A DNA stretch of 64,000 nucleotides from Neomegalonema sp. (GTDB lineage Bacteria; Pseudomonadota; Alphaproteobacteria; Rhodobacterales; Rhodobacteraceae): NCBI GenBank assembly GCA_022760435.1, contig JALEFY010000005.1, positions 62,001-126,000 of the forward strand, written 5' to 3'. The notes beneath the pieces were generated by a model. It ran no database searches, had not been told where the DNA came from, and saw only the letters and a list, made by a program, of their open reading frames with translations. Every line of letters starts with the position of its first letter. Position 1 is the first letter of the stretch. A program made the position numbers and the translations under genes. Of this stretch, positions 27,475-37,220 are shown piece by piece.

Positions 27475-28536
27475 ATGTTCGACCACCCAGGATCGGGCCG
27501 CTTGGCCCATGCCCCTGCCGACCACCCCCCGATCAAACCCGCCAAGATCGGCGTGCTTCTGGTCAATCTGGGCACGCCCGACGCCACCGACTATTGGTCA
27601 ATGCGGCGCTATCTCAACGAGTTCCTCTCGGACAAGCGGGTGATCGAATGGCCCTCGGCGATCTGGCAACCGATCCTGCAAACCATCGTGCTGACCAAGC
27701 GCCCCTTCTCCTCGGGTCGCAATTATGACGGCATCTGGAACAAGGAGCTCGACGAGAGCCCGCTGTTGACCATCACCAAGAGCCAGACCGCGAAGGTCGC
27801 CGCCAAGGTGCGTGAGACCTGGGGCGAGCAGGTCGTGGTCGATTACTGCATGCGCTATGGCAATCCCTCGACCGCCAGCACGATCCAGAAGCTCAAGGAC
27901 GAGGGCTGCGAGCGGATCGTGTTCTTCCCGCTCTATCCGCAATATGCCGCCGCCACCACCGCCACGGCCAATGACGCAGCCTTCCGCACCTTGCTGAAGA
28001 TGCGCTGGCAGCCAGCGATCCGCACCGTGCCGGCCTATTACGATCACCCCCTGTATATCGAGGCGCTGGCGCAATCGCTCGAGCGCGCGATCGAGCCCTT
28101 GGCTCAGAAACCGGATGTGGTTGTCGCCTCCTATCACGGCATCCCACAGAGCTATTGGCAGAAGGGCGACCCCTATCACTGCACTTGCCAAAAGACCTCG
28201 CGCCTGCTGCGTGAGCGGCTCGGCTGGGAGCAGAACTATCTCGCCACCACCTTCCAGTCCCGTTTTGGGCCAGAAGAATGGCTGCAACCCTACACGGTCG
28301 AGGAGGTGGCGGTGCTGGCCCGCGCCGGTAAGAAGCATCTCGCCATCTTCGCGCCCGGCTTCTCGGCCGATTGCGTGGAGACGCTCGAGGAGATCAATGA
28401 GGAGATCAAGGAGAGCTTTGAGCACGCGGGCGGCGAAAGCTTCACCTATATCCCCTGCCTCAACGATGATCAGGCGCATATCGAGATGATGATGGCGATC
28501 CTGCGCTCCGAACTGGCTGGCTGGGTCGAGAGCTAA
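27475..28536 (+). CDS. hemH: Ferrochelatase
   Basis: HemH inserts ferrous iron into protoporphyrin IX, the last step of protoheme synthesis. The 353-residue product shows GVLLVNLGTPD near residue 26, the catalytic His region VASYHGIPQSYWQKGDPYHC (then TCQKTSRLL), and the conserved Glu in APGFSADCVETLEEI. I chose the Met at 27475, which follows a GAGGAGA ribosome binding site; a GTG at 27451 is in frame. It is the first gene of a plus-strand run that includes panC and metG, though the spacing to the next gene (118 bases, with a hairpin) may mark a separate unit. Confidence 0.96.
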   Translation: MFDHPGSGRLAHAPADHPPIKPAKIGVLLVNLGTPDATDYWSMRRYLNEFLSDKRVIEWPSAIWQPILQTIVLTKRPFSSGRNYDGIWNKELDESPLLTITKSQTAKVAAKVRETWGEQVVVDYCMRYGNPSTASTIQKLKDEGCERIVFFPLYPQYAAATTATANDAAFRTLLKMRWQPAIRTVPAYYDHPLYIEALAQSLERAIEPLAQKPDVVVASYHGIPQSYWQKGDPYHCTCQKTSRLLRERLGWEQNYLATTFQSRFGPEEWLQPYTVEEVAVLARAGKKHLAIFAPGFSADCVETLEEINEEIKESFEHAGGESFTYIPCLNDDQAHIEMMMAILRSELAGWVES

Positions 28537-28555
28537 GCCCTCTCGCAGCTTTTGA

Positions 28556-28589
28556 AGGCCGGAATTCTCGCGATGCAGCATTCTGGCCT
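28556..28589 (+). terminator. Stem-loop after hemH, possible terminator
   Basis: A 10-bp imperfect stem (AGGCCGGAAT with ATTCTGGCCT, one G-T pair) with a 14-base loop starts 20 bases after hemH. No T run follows, so this may instead be an mRNA-end stabiliser. Confidence 0.4.
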
Positions 28590-28654
28590 GCCTCTTGCTC
28601 CAAGGCCCCGAGCTTGATTAGGATCTCGGTAAGCATCACAAGGGGCAAGAGCGT

Positions 28655-29029
28655 ATGAGTGCGAGCGTTGCGAAGAAGACCATCACGATGAAGGCCGCCG
28701 AGGCGCGGGCGCTGCCGATGCGCGAGAGCTGGGGGTTCTGGCTCGCGGTGTTTCTGGTGATGGTTGGTTTTCTCGATGTGGTCTCCACCGAAGTCGCGCT
28801 GGGCACCGGCGCGGCGCGTGAAGCCAATCCGGTGGTGCGCTCGATGATGGAAAGCATTGGCGTCTACTGGATCGCCCCGAAGATGCTGCTGCATGTGATG
28901 CTGGGCTATATGGTGGTGTGGTATCCGAACCTGCCGACGCTGCTGACCATGTCGGGCGTCTCGATGCTGGTGCTTGCGGCGGCGGTGAGCAACTCGCTGA
29001 TCTATCTGCACGCGACCGGGGCGCTGTGA
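28655..29029 (+). CDS. Small membrane protein, DUF5658-like
   Basis: The 124-residue product has three hydrophobic segments (WLAVFLVMVGFLDVVSTEVA; MLLHVMLGYMVVWY; LLTMSGVSMLVLAAAVSNS). The motif LDVVSTEVALGTGAAREANP resembles the DxxST/N...E.NP pattern of small DUF5658-type membrane proteins. Function is unknown. Its stop overlaps the panC start (GTGA), so panC translation probably depends on it. Confidence 0.75.
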   Translation: MSASVAKKTITMKAAEARALPMRESWGFWLAVFLVMVGFLDVVSTEVALGTGAAREANPVVRSMMESIGVYWIAPKMLLHVMLGYMVVWYPNLPTLLTMSGVSMLVLAAAVSNSLIYLHATGAL

Positions 29030-29889
29030 GCGTCCCCGCCCTGCCCATCGTCCATAGCGTTGCCGATCTGCGCGCGGCGGTGAAGGCCTGGCGCCAGAGC
29101 GGCGAGCGGGTGGCGCTCACCCCGACCATGGGTGCGCTGCATGACGGTCACCTGTCGCTGGTGGCACAAGGGCGCGCGCAGGCCGAAAGGGTGGTGGCGA
29201 CGATCTTTGTCAACCCGACCCAGTTCGGCCCCAATGAGGATTTCGACGCCTATCCACGCGGGCTCGAGGCCGATGCCGCGCTGCTCGCCGGGGCGGGCTG
29301 CGATCTGCTCTATGCGCCGAGCGTGGGCGAGATGTACCCGCCGGGCTTTGCCACCAGCGTTCGGGTCACCGGGCTCACGGAAGTTTTGTGCGGAGCGGCA
29401 CGGCCAGGGCATTTCGACGGGGTGGCACAGGTGGTGACCAAGCTGCTGCTGCAAGCCGGTACTGATCTGGCGATCTTTGGCGAGAAGGACTGGCAGCAAC
29501 TCACCGTGATCCGTCGGCTGGTCGCCGATCTCAATATCGACTGCGCCATCCTCGGCGCGCCAATCCTGCGCGAGAGCGACGGGCTCGCCATGTCCTCGCG
29601 CAACCGCTATCTGAGCCCGGCCGAACGCGCCGCCGCCCCGGCCCTTTACGCGTCGCTGCGCCAGGCAGCCGAAGAAATCGCAGCGCGAGCGGCGATTGAT
29701 GAGGTGCTGGCGCGGGCTCGGGAGCAAATCCTTTCGGCCGGGTTCTCCAGCATCGACTATTTAGAGGCCCGCAGCGCCGATCATCTGACGCTGGTCACCG
29801 AACTCGACCCGGCGACCCCCACACGTCTTTTCGCCGCCGCCCATCTGGGGCGGGCGCGGCTCATCGACAATATCTCCATCCCGCGCTGA
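29026..29889 (+). CDS. panC: Pantoate--beta-alanine ligase (pantothenate synthetase)
   Basis: PanC joins pantoate and beta-alanine with ATP to give pantothenate, the coenzyme A precursor. The 287-residue product begins at GTG overlapping the previous stop codon; the Met further upstream in this frame lies deep inside that gene and is rejected. Motifs are TPTMGALHDGHLSLV (the HxGH nucleotide-binding motif), TIFVNPTQFGPNEDF, LCGAARPGHFDGV and IFGEKDWQQL, with SRNRYLSPAER near the C-terminal domain. panB is not in the window. Confidence 0.96.
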   Translation: MSVPALPIVHSVADLRAAVKAWRQSGERVALTPTMGALHDGHLSLVAQGRAQAERVVATIFVNPTQFGPNEDFDAYPRGLEADAALLAGAGCDLLYAPSVGEMYPPGFATSVRVTGLTEVLCGAARPGHFDGVAQVVTKLLLQAGTDLAIFGEKDWQQLTVIRRLVADLNIDCAILGAPILRESDGLAMSSRNRYLSPAERAAAPALYASLRQAAEEIAARAAIDEVLARAREQILSAGFSSIDYLEARSADHLTLVTELDPATPTRLFAAAHLGRARLIDNISIPR

Positions 29890-29986
29890 TCGCCGCCCTG
29901 CGCTTCTCCAGATTCGTCAGCGTTGAATTTTCGCGCCGACACTGAGAGAAGGCGGGTGAAAGAATCGATCCTGGAGAGAGAAACTG

Positions 29987-31705
29987 ATGGCCCGCATCCT
30001 CGTGACTTCGGCCCTTCCTTACATTAATGGCGTCAAGCATCTGGGGAACCTTGTCGGCTCGATGCTCCCCTCGGATGCCTATGCGCGCTTCATGCGCCAG
30101 CGCGGCCACGAGGTGATGTTCATCTGCGCGACCGACGAGCACGGCACCCCGGCAGAGCTCGCCGCCACCAAGGCCGGCAAGAGCCCGGCGGAATACTGCG
30201 CCGACATGTACGAGGTGCAAAAGCGGCTCGGCGAGGGCTTTGGCCTCTCATTCGATCATTTCGGCCGCTCCTCCTCGAAGCATAACCACCGGCTCACCCA
30301 GCATTTCGCCGGAGCGCTGGCCCGCGAGGGTCTGATCGAGGAAGTCACCGAGACCCAGGTTTTCTCCCATGCCGATGGCCGCTTCCTGCCCGATCGCTAT
30401 ATCGAGGGCACCTGCCCCAATTGCGGCTATGAGCGCGCGCGCGGCGATCAGTGCGAGAACTGCACCAAGCAGCTCGACCCGACCGATCTGATCAATCCAC
30501 GCTCGGCGATCTCGGGCTCGACCGATCTTGAGCCGCGCGAAACCAAGCATCTCTATCTCAAGCAATCGGCGATGCGCGACCGGCTGCGCTCCTGGATCGA
30601 GAGCAAGACCGACTGGCCGATCCTCTCGACTTCGATCGCGAAGAAATGGCTCGATGACGGCGATGGCCTGCAAGATCGCGGCATCACCCGCGATCTCGAC
30701 TGGGGGATCCCGGTGAAAAAGGGCGAGGAAGACTGGCCCGGCATGGAGGGCAAGGTCTTCTATGTCTGGTTCGACGCCCCGATCGAATACCTGGGCGCGA
30801 CCGCCGAATGGGCCGAGGCCAATGGGCTCGAGGATGCCGCCTGGGAGCGCTGGTGGCGCACCGACAAGGGCGCCGATGACGTGCGCTATGTCCAGATCAT
30901 GGGCAAGGACAACGTCCCCTTCCACACCCTGTCCTTCCCCTCGACCATCCTGGGCTCGAACGAGCCGTGGAAGCTCGTCGATTACATCAAGTCGTTCAAC
31001 TGGCTCAATTACGAGGGCGGCAAGTTCTCGACCAGCCAGGGGCGCGGCATCTTCATGGATCAGGCGCTCGATATCCTGCCGGGCGATTACTGGCGCTGGT
31101 GGCTGCTCTCGAACGCGCCGGAAACCTCCGACAGCGACTTCACCTGGGAGAGCTTCCAGAACGGGATCAACAAGGATCTCGCGGATGTGCTGGGCAATTT
31201 CGTCTCGCGGGTGACCAAGTTCTGCCGCTCGAAATTTGGCGAGGAGGTCCCGGCGGGCGGCGAAAGCGGCGCGATGGAGGCGGAGCTGGAAGCCGAACTC
31301 GACAAGCGCATGGCAGCCTATGCGGCGGCGATGGAGGGGATCGAGATCCGCAAGGCCGCTCAGGAGCTGCGCGGGGCCTGGGTCGCGGGCAATGAATATC
31401 TGCAAAAGGCCGCGCCCTGGGCCGCGTTCAAGACCGATCCGCAAGCAGCCGCGGCGCAGATCCGGGTGGCGATCAACCTCATTCGGCTCTACGCGATCCT
31501 CTCGCGCCCGTTCATCCCGGCGGCAAGCGAGACGATGCTGGCGAGCCTCAATCTCGATCCCGATCAGCCCTGGCCGGGCTCGGCGCGCGAGGCGCTCACC
31601 GCCCTGCCCGCCGGTCATGCCTTCAGCGTGCCCGAGAACCTCTTCGCCAAGATCGACGACGATCAGCGCGAGGCCTTCGCGGCGCGTTTCGCCGGTAAGG
31701 GCTGA
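29987..31705 (+). CDS. metG: Methionyl-tRNA synthetase
   Basis: This enzyme charges tRNA-Met. The 572-residue product begins [20 protein letters not shown], with HLGN as the HIGH motif. A zinc knuckle ([17 protein letters not shown]) follows near residues 142-158. The second signature is [13 protein letters not shown], with KFSTS at residues 346-350 in place of KMSKS, a form also seen in archaeal-type MetRS. An anticodon-binding helical domain completes the protein, with no C-terminal EMAP-like extension. A GGAGAG ribosome binding site precedes the ATG. Confidence 0.96.
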   Translation: MARILVTSALPYINGVKHLGNLVGSMLPSDAYARFMRQRGHEVMFICATDEHGTPAELAATKAGKSPAEYCADMYEVQKRLGEGFGLSFDHFGRSSSKHNHRLTQHFAGALAREGLIEEVTETQVFSHADGRFLPDRYIEGTCPNCGYERARGDQCENCTKQLDPTDLINPRSAISGSTDLEPRETKHLYLKQSAMRDRLRSWIESKTDWPILSTSIAKKWLDDGDGLQDRGITRDLDWGIPVKKGEEDWPGMEGKVFYVWFDAPIEYLGATAEWAEANGLEDAAWERWWRTDKGADDVRYVQIMGKDNVPFHTLSFPSTILGSNEPWKLVDYIKSFNWLNYEGGKFSTSQGRGIFMDQALDILPGDYWRWWLLSNAPETSDSDFTWESFQNGINKDLADVLGNFVSRVTKFCRSKFGEEVPAGGESGAMEAELEAELDKRMAAYAAAMEGIEIRKAAQELRGAWVAGNEYLQKAAPWAAFKTDPQAAAAQIRVAINLIRLYAILSRPFIPAASETMLASLNLDPDQPWPGSAREALTALPAGHAFSVPENLFAKIDDDQREAFAARFAGKG

Positions 31706-31746
31706 TCACCCACCCCGCACGCGGCATGAGGGGCGCAACCCCGTTG

Positions 31747-32166
31747 CTACCCCTCATAGCCACCCAATTCGCAGACGATCCGCCATTCCTCATCGGTCAC
31801 CGGCTGCACCGAGAGCCGTGAGTTATTGCCCAAAACCATATCCTTGAGCCGCTCATCGGCCTTGACCTGCGCGAGGGTCACCGGCTGCGGGAAGGGCGCC
31901 ACGGCCTTGATATCGACGCAGAACCACTTGCCGGTCTCATCAGTGCTGTCGGGATGCGCCTCGGCAATCACCTCGACCACCCCCACCACCGCCTTCTCGG
32001 TCAACGAGTGGTAAAAGAACCCCAGATCGCCGATCTTCATCGCCTGCATCTGGTTCTTGGCGAGGTGATTGCGCACCCCGTCCCATTCCTCGCCCTGCGC
32101 CCCCTTGGCCACCTGCTGGTCCCAGCTCCAGGTGTTGGGTTCGGATTTGAACAGCCAATAGGCCAT
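31747..32166 (-). CDS. EVE-domain (PUA-like) protein
   Basis: This small 139-residue protein consists of a single EVE domain, a PUA-like fold that in studied cases binds modified bases in nucleic acid. The start MAYWLFKSEPNTWSWDQQV and the motifs WDGVRNHLAKNQMQAMKIGD, LGFFYHSLTEKAVVGVVEVI and LGGYEG are characteristic of this widespread family. It converges with metG. The Met at 32166 is preferred because KSEP at residues 7-10 is the normal family start; six more codons are in frame upstream. Confidence 0.9.
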   Translation of the reverse strand: MAYWLFKSEPNTWSWDQQVAKGAQGEEWDGVRNHLAKNQMQAMKIGDLGFFYHSLTEKAVVGVVEVIAEAHPDSTDETGKWFCVDIKAVAPFPQPVTLAQVKADERLKDMVLGNNSRLSVQPVTDEEWRIVCELGGYEG

Positions 32167-32208
32167 CGCTGCTGCCTCTCTCAATTTGCGTAGGGCGCGA
32201 GGCTTAGC

Positions 32209-33333
32209 TCATTTGCTCGCCGAAATCGAGCGGCGGAACAGCATCAATGCGCCGGCAAAGAACGCCCCGCCCAGCACGATCATCGCCACCACCTGCGGCC
32301 AGAGGATCGCGAAATCGGCGCCGCGAAACACCACCCCTTGCGCAAAGGCGACGTAATGGCGCGAGGGCATCAGATAGGTGAGGTATTGCACCGCGAGCGG
32401 CTGACTCTCCACCGGGGTCATCCCGCCCGACAGCATCATCATCGGCAGCATCGTCATCAGCATCAGCAGCGCGAATTGCGCCATGGTGCGCGCGATGGTG
32501 GCCAGAAAGATGCCGATCGCCGCCGCCGCCACCACATAGAGCGCGGTCCCAAACAGCAAGAACCCGCGCGATCCGGCGACGGGCACCTCCAGTACGCCCT
32601 GAAACATCAACAGCAGCGACAGGGTGAAGGCGATGAGGATCACCAGCCCGTTCGCCCATACCTTGGCCAGCGCGATCTGGACCGAGGTGAGCGGCATCAC
32701 CAGCAAGTGCTCGATGGTGCCATGCTCGCGCTCGCGGATCAGCGCGGCGCCGGTCAGCACGAGGGTCAGCATCGAGAGCTGATCGACCAGCGCGATGATC
32801 GCCCCGAACCAGCGCTGGGTGCCATTGGGGTTGAAGGCCCGCCTGCTCACCAGCGTGACCGGCAGCGCCGCCGTCCCCGCGCCGGGCTGCGCATAATGGG
32901 CGATCTCGTCCATCATGATATGGGTGATGTACTCGGCCCCAAGGCTCGCCTGCGCAACAGCGGTCGCGTCGATATTGATCTGATAGCTCGGCTGGTTGCC
33001 CGCGCGCACGTCCCGCTCGAAATCCGGCGGGATCACGATCACGAACATGAACCGGTCATGATCCATGCCCGCATCGATCTCATCGGCGCTGATCAGCTCG
33101 GGTTCCTGGAAATAGGGCGGATAAAGCGCGGTGCGAATGGCGCGCGAGAGGGTCGAGTTATCCTCATCGACGATCGCCACCGAGGCGTTGTTGACCGCAT
33201 CGCTCAGGCCCTTGGATTGCTCGAACACCGCGCCCGAGAACGCCCAGATCACCAGCCCGACCAGCAGCCAGTCGCCCAGAAAGCTGCGGATCTCCTTGAT
33301 CCCGAGCCAGAAGATGTTGGAAAGCGCCTGCAT
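32209..33333 (-). CDS. ABC-2 type transporter permease
   Basis: This 374-residue inner-membrane permease has an N-terminal membrane segment, a large periplasmic loop (about 45-170, with FERDVRAGNQPSYQINIDAT) and five C-terminal membrane segments, including the ABC-2 signature region EREHGTIEHLLVMPLTSVQI. This matches the YhhJ-like partner of RbbA-type exporters. It starts 4 bases after the stop of the fused ATPase-permease gene and is the last gene of the three-gene export operon. Confidence 0.9.
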   Translation of the reverse strand: MQALSNIFWLGIKEIRSFLGDWLLVGLVIWAFSGAVFEQSKGLSDAVNNASVAIVDEDNSTLSRAIRTALYPPYFQEPELISADEIDAGMDHDRFMFVIVIPPDFERDVRAGNQPSYQINIDATAVAQASLGAEYITHIMMDEIAHYAQPGAGTAALPVTLVSRRAFNPNGTQRWFGAIIALVDQLSMLTLVLTGAALIREREHGTIEHLLVMPLTSVQIALAKVWANGLVILIAFTLSLLLMFQGVLEVPVAGSRGFLLFGTALYVVAAAAIGIFLATIARTMAQFALLMLMTMLPMMMLSGGMTPVESQPLAVQYLTYLMPSRHYVAFAQGVVFRGADFAILWPQVVAMIVLGGAFFAGALMLFRRSISASK

Positions 33334-33337
33334 CCGC

Positions 33338-36130
33338 TCACGCCTCCTGCTTCTTGAGAAACAGGCTGGCGAGCAGCACCAGAACCGGGGTGAAGGCGGC
33401 GAGGGCCAGCAGATCCGACCAGAGCTCGGTGAGCCCCAGCCCTTTCGTATACGCGCCCACGCTCAGATGCATGTAATAGGTCGTCGGCCAGAGCGAGCCG
33501 ATCACCCGCCCGCCGCCCTCGATGGTCGAGACCGGCTGCATGAGGCCGGAGAACTGGATCGTCGGCAGCATTGTCAGGATCGCCACGGCAAAAACGGCGG
33601 CAACCTGCGAGCGGGTGAGCGAGGAGACCAGCATCCCGAACCCCGTTGCCGCCCCGCCATAGAGCACGGTGCCAAGCACCAGGGTGACGAAGCTGCCCTT
33701 GACCGGCACCCCAAGCGCCAATGTGACCAGCAGCAGCAAGATCAGGAAATTGACGGCGGTAATCGCGATATAGGGCACTTGCTTGCCGATCAGATATTCG
33801 AGCCGCCGCGTCGGGGTGACGTAGAAATTGCTGATCGTGCCGATCTCCTTCTCGCGCGCCATGCTGACCGCCATCAGGATCGCCGGGAACAGCATCAGCA
33901 GCAACGCCGGGGATTTCGGGCCGATCTCGTAGATTGACTCGAAGCTCGGATTGTAGCGAAACCGCGGCTCGGCCAGCGCGAGCTGGCGCGCTTCGAGCTC
34001 GATCCCCGCCCCGCGCGCCAGTTGCGCGGCAAAGGCCTGATGCGCGCCCGCGACGTAAGACTCGATGCGCCCGGCCCGCGCGGTATTGGCGCCGTCGATC
34101 CAGGCCCCGATCTCCGGCACCTCGCCCCGGGCAAGCGTCCGGCCGAAATCGGGCGGGATCTGAAGCGCGAGCGACAAGGACCCATCACGCAGCCGCCGGT
34201 CGATCTCCTCGGCGCTGGTCAGCGGCGGATTGAGGGCAAAATAGCTCGAGCCGCGATAGGCATCGGCATAGGCGCGGCTCATCGGGCTCTGATCCTCGTC
34301 GAGCACGGCAAAGCGCACGCTATCGACATCGAGCGAAAAGCCATAGGTGATCACGATCAGCAGGATTGCGCTGCCAAGAAACGAGAATGCGAGGCGCACG
34401 GGATCGCGCAGCACCGCCATCATCTCCAGATAGCTATAGGCGAGCAGCCGGGTGAGCGAGAAGCCGCTCGCGGCCGCATCCCCCGCAGCACCACCGCCGA
34501 TGGCACCGGGAGCCTGGGCGGGTGCAACCGGCGCCGCTTCGGGCGTCGAAGGTGGAGCCTCCAGCGCGATCCCCTCGGCCTTGGCGATATAGGCGATGAA
34601 CGCATCCTCCAGCGAGCCTGCGCCGTCGCGCTCGGCAATCGCGGCGGGCGTGTCGCAGACCAGCACCTTGCCCGCATGCATCAGGGAGATACGATCGCAG
34701 CGCATCGCCTCATTCATGAAATGGGTGGAGATGAAGATCGTCACCCGATCGCGCCGCGACAGCTCCAGCAGCAGCGCCCAGAACCCGTCGCGCGCCACCG
34801 GATCCACACCCGAGGTCGGCTCGTCGAGGATGAGAAGTTCGGGCTCATGGATGATCGCCACCGCCAGCGACAAGCGCTGACGGATCCCGAGCGGCAAGGC
34901 ATCTGCGCGTGCCTCCAGATGCTCGGCAAGACCAAAGCGCGCAACCAGCGCTGCGATCCGGGCCTGCATCGCGTGGCGCTCGAGCCCATAGAGCCGGCCA
35001 TGCAGGGTGAAGTTCTGCGCCACCGTCAACTCGCCATAGAGCGAGAAAGCCTGCGACATGAACCCGACCCGCTTGCGCGTCGCCAGATCCTCGGCATCGA
35101 CCGGATGGCCGAACACAAACGCCTCGCCCTCGCTCGCGGGTAGCAGGCCGGTGAGCATCTTCATGGTCGTGGTCTTGCCGCAGCCATTGGAGCCCAGAAA
35201 GCCGAAGATCTCGCCGCGTTCGATCTCGAAACTCACATCGCTCACGGCGGTGAAATCGCCAAAGCGCCGGGTCAGTCCCTTGGCGGCGATTGCCGGTGCG
35301 CCAGTGCCGGGCGCGCGCGACGTCAGAGTGAGGGACGGGCGCTCGGCACGCTTTGGCTCGGGCAACAGCGCCACGAAGGCCGCCTCGAGATCCGGGGCCT
35401 TGGTGCGCGCCTTCAGCTCAGCCGGGGAGCCGCTGGCCAGCACCGCGCCGTCATCCATCGCCACCAGCCAGTCAAAGCGCTCTGCCTCATCCATATAGGC
35501 GGTGGAGACCAGCACGCTCATCCCTGCGCGCTCGGCCCGGATCGCGTCGATCAGCTCCCAGAACTGCCGGCGCGAGAGCGGATCGACGCCGGTGGTCGGC
35601 TCATCGAGGATCAGCAGATCGGGATCATGGATCAGCGCGCAGCACAGGCCGAGCTTCTGCTTCATGCCGCCCGAGAGCTTGCCAGCCGGGCGGGCGAGGA
35701 AGGGATGCAGGCCGGTGGCATGGGTCAGCCGCGCGATGCGGGCGCGGCGCTCGTGCTGACCTTGCCCGAACAGCTTGCCGAAGAAGTCGAGATTCTCCTG
35801 GACGCTCAGTTCCTGATAGAGGTTCTTGCCCAGGCCCTGCGGCATATAGGCAAGGCGCGGGCCGATGGCGCGGCGATGGCTGGCGGCGCGCATGTCGCCG
35901 CCCAGCACCTCGAGCCCGCCCGCCTGCATCTTGCGCGCGCCAGCGATCAGGCCAAGCAGGGTGGATTTGCCAACCCCGTCCGGCCCCAGCAGCCCGACCA
36001 TCTGCCCCGCAGGCACGCTGAGCGAGATCGCGCGCAGCGCCGCTGTCTGCCCATAGTGATGCGAGAGCGCCTCGGCGCGCAAAATCGGCCCGGATACGTT
36101 GCTGACGGAACCATCTTCGGCATTATACAT
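33338..36130 (-). CDS. Fused ABC exporter: two ATP-binding domains plus ABC-2 permease (RbbA-like)
   Basis: The 930-residue product joins two nucleotide-binding domains and a membrane domain in one chain. The first domain (about 15-245) has Walker A GPDGVGKST, signature LSGGMKQKLGLC and Walker B LLILDEPTTGVDP. The second (about 275-500) has Walker A GSNGCGKTT and Walker B LLILDEPTSGVDP, with a less standard signature (LPLGIRQRLSLAVA). A short Pro/Ala linker leads to an ABC-2 permease half (about 560-930) with a periplasmic loop and EKEIGTISNFYVTPTRRLEY. E. coli RbbA has the same layout. With the HlyD protein and second permease it forms a complete efflux system. Confidence 0.92.
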   Translation of the reverse strand: MYNAEDGSVSNVSGPILRAEALSHHYGQTAALRAISLSVPAGQMVGLLGPDGVGKSTLLGLIAGARKMQAGGLEVLGGDMRAASHRRAIGPRLAYMPQGLGKNLYQELSVQENLDFFGKLFGQGQHERRARIARLTHATGLHPFLARPAGKLSGGMKQKLGLCCALIHDPDLLILDEPTTGVDPLSRRQFWELIDAIRAERAGMSVLVSTAYMDEAERFDWLVAMDDGAVLASGSPAELKARTKAPDLEAAFVALLPEPKRAERPSLTLTSRAPGTGAPAIAAKGLTRRFGDFTAVSDVSFEIERGEIFGFLGSNGCGKTTTMKMLTGLLPASEGEAFVFGHPVDAEDLATRKRVGFMSQAFSLYGELTVAQNFTLHGRLYGLERHAMQARIAALVARFGLAEHLEARADALPLGIRQRLSLAVAIIHEPELLILDEPTSGVDPVARDGFWALLLELSRRDRVTIFISTHFMNEAMRCDRISLMHAGKVLVCDTPAAIAERDGAGSLEDAFIAYIAKAEGIALEAPPSTPEAAPVAPAQAPGAIGGGAAGDAAASGFSLTRLLAYSYLEMMAVLRDPVRLAFSFLGSAILLIVITYGFSLDVDSVRFAVLDEDQSPMSRAYADAYRGSSYFALNPPLTSAEEIDRRLRDGSLSLALQIPPDFGRTLARGEVPEIGAWIDGANTARAGRIESYVAGAHQAFAAQLARGAGIELEARQLALAEPRFRYNPSFESIYEIGPKSPALLLMLFPAILMAVSMAREKEIGTISNFYVTPTRRLEYLIGKQVPYIAITAVNFLILLLLVTLALGVPVKGSFVTLVLGTVLYGGAATGFGMLVSSLTRSQVAAVFAVAILTMLPTIQFSGLMQPVSTIEGGGRVIGSLWPTTYYMHLSVGAYTKGLGLTELWSDLLALAAFTPVLVLLASLFLKKQEA

Positions 36131-36160
36131 GGCGCAGCCTCCGAATGCCTTCGCCTAAAC

Positions 36161-37189
36161 CTACTGCGCCGGGCTTGCTGACGGCGTAGGTTTGGGCTGA
36201 TCTTCCGGCACATAGTCAGGCGGCAGCTTGCGCAGGAACTCTGGCCATTCGGACGGGCTTTCGCTCTTCATCCGGATATAGGCGACGCCGCGGATCCCCG
36301 TCTTGACCCGGTCGATATGGGCCCGCACCAGCTCTGAGGGTACCCGGACCTTCACCCGGAACATCAGCTTGTCGCGCTCGGACGGGGTTTCGACCTGCTT
36401 GGGCGTGAACTGCGATTCGGGCGAGACGAAGCTCACCCGCGCCGGGATCGCGACATCCACGATATCGAGCTTCACCCGCGCCTCGGCCCCAAGCTCGATG
36501 CGATGCGCCTGCGCCGCCGGAAGGAATAGCTCCATATAGATGTCCGACAGATCGAGCAGGGTCAGCACCTTGCCGCCCGCGCCAAGCACCTCACCGGGTT
36601 CGGCGAGGCGATAGAGCACCCGGCCAAAGCTCGGCGCGCGCAGGACGCAATCGGCAATCTGGGTGCGGATCTCCTCGGCACCGGCCCTTGCGGCATCGAC
36701 CCCGCGCTCTTGCGAGCGCTGACCGGCCTGCGCCGCCGACAGGTTGGCCTTCGCGACTTCGAAATTGCTCTGGCGAATATCATGCTCTTCGGCGCTGGCA
36801 TGGCCTTGGGCCACCAGCTTGTCGGCCCGCTCCAACTCGCGCTGGCTGAGCACGAGTTGCGCCTGCGCCTGGGCCACCGCCGCTTCCGCTGCCGCAACCT
36901 GGCTTTGCGCGCTGGCGATTTCCGCCTCGGCCCGCAAAAGCTGCGCCTGGAGCTGAGCGTCGTCGATCCGGGCCATCTCGGCCTGCGCCTCGATCAGCTC
37001 GCCCTCGCGCGCGCTCACCGCTTCGACGCGGCCGGGGATCTTGGTGGCGATATCGACGCTGACCGCCTCGATCCGGCCATTGCCATAGGCAAGATCATCG
37101 GGCACGCCATCCCCCGCGTCCCAGAAGAACGCAACTCCGGCAATGACCGCCGCAAGGGCTGCGAGCAGGAGCATCAATTTGTTCGACAT
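36161..37189 (-). CDS. HlyD-family membrane fusion (periplasmic adaptor) protein
   Basis: The 342-residue product has one N-terminal membrane anchor (LMLLLAALAAVIAGVAFF), a lipoyl-like half-motif (GRIEAVSVDIATKIPGRVEA), a long alpha-helical hairpin (about 70-180, rich in Ala, Gln and Glu), and a beta-barrel region (LRAPSFGRVLYRLAEPGEVL; LFLPAAQAHRIELGAEARVK). It would link the ABC exporter to an outer-membrane channel; no TolC-type gene is present here. It is the first gene of the operon, and its ribosome binding site lies inside a direct repeat. Confidence 0.92.
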   Translation of the reverse strand: MSNKLMLLLAALAAVIAGVAFFWDAGDGVPDDLAYGNGRIEAVSVDIATKIPGRVEAVSAREGELIEAQAEMARIDDAQLQAQLLRAEAEIASAQSQVAAAEAAVAQAQAQLVLSQRELERADKLVAQGHASAEEHDIRQSNFEVAKANLSAAQAGQRSQERGVDAARAGAEEIRTQIADCVLRAPSFGRVLYRLAEPGEVLGAGGKVLTLLDLSDIYMELFLPAAQAHRIELGAEARVKLDIVDVAIPARVSFVSPESQFTPKQVETPSERDKLMFRVKVRVPSELVRAHIDRVKTGIRGVAYIRMKSESPSEWPEFLRKLPPDYVPEDQPKPTPSASPAQ

Positions 37190-37220
37190 GCCTACCTCGG
37201 ATCGTTGCTTACCTCGGATC
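37190..37220 (-). repeat. Direct repeat at the hlyD translation start
   Basis: On the minus strand GATCCGAGGTAAGC and GATCCGAGGTAGGC lie 17 bases apart, the second directly before the hlyD ATG. A third, weaker copy of the core (AGATCCAAGA) lies at about 37229-37238. The repeats cover the ribosome binding site and could be a regulator's binding sites. Confidence 0.6.

Noticed and set aside
28918-29025. Upstream extension of panC from the Met at 28918
   Set aside because: These 36 codons lie inside the preceding gene in another frame and read as low-quality sequence. The GTG at 29026 gives the normal PanC start.
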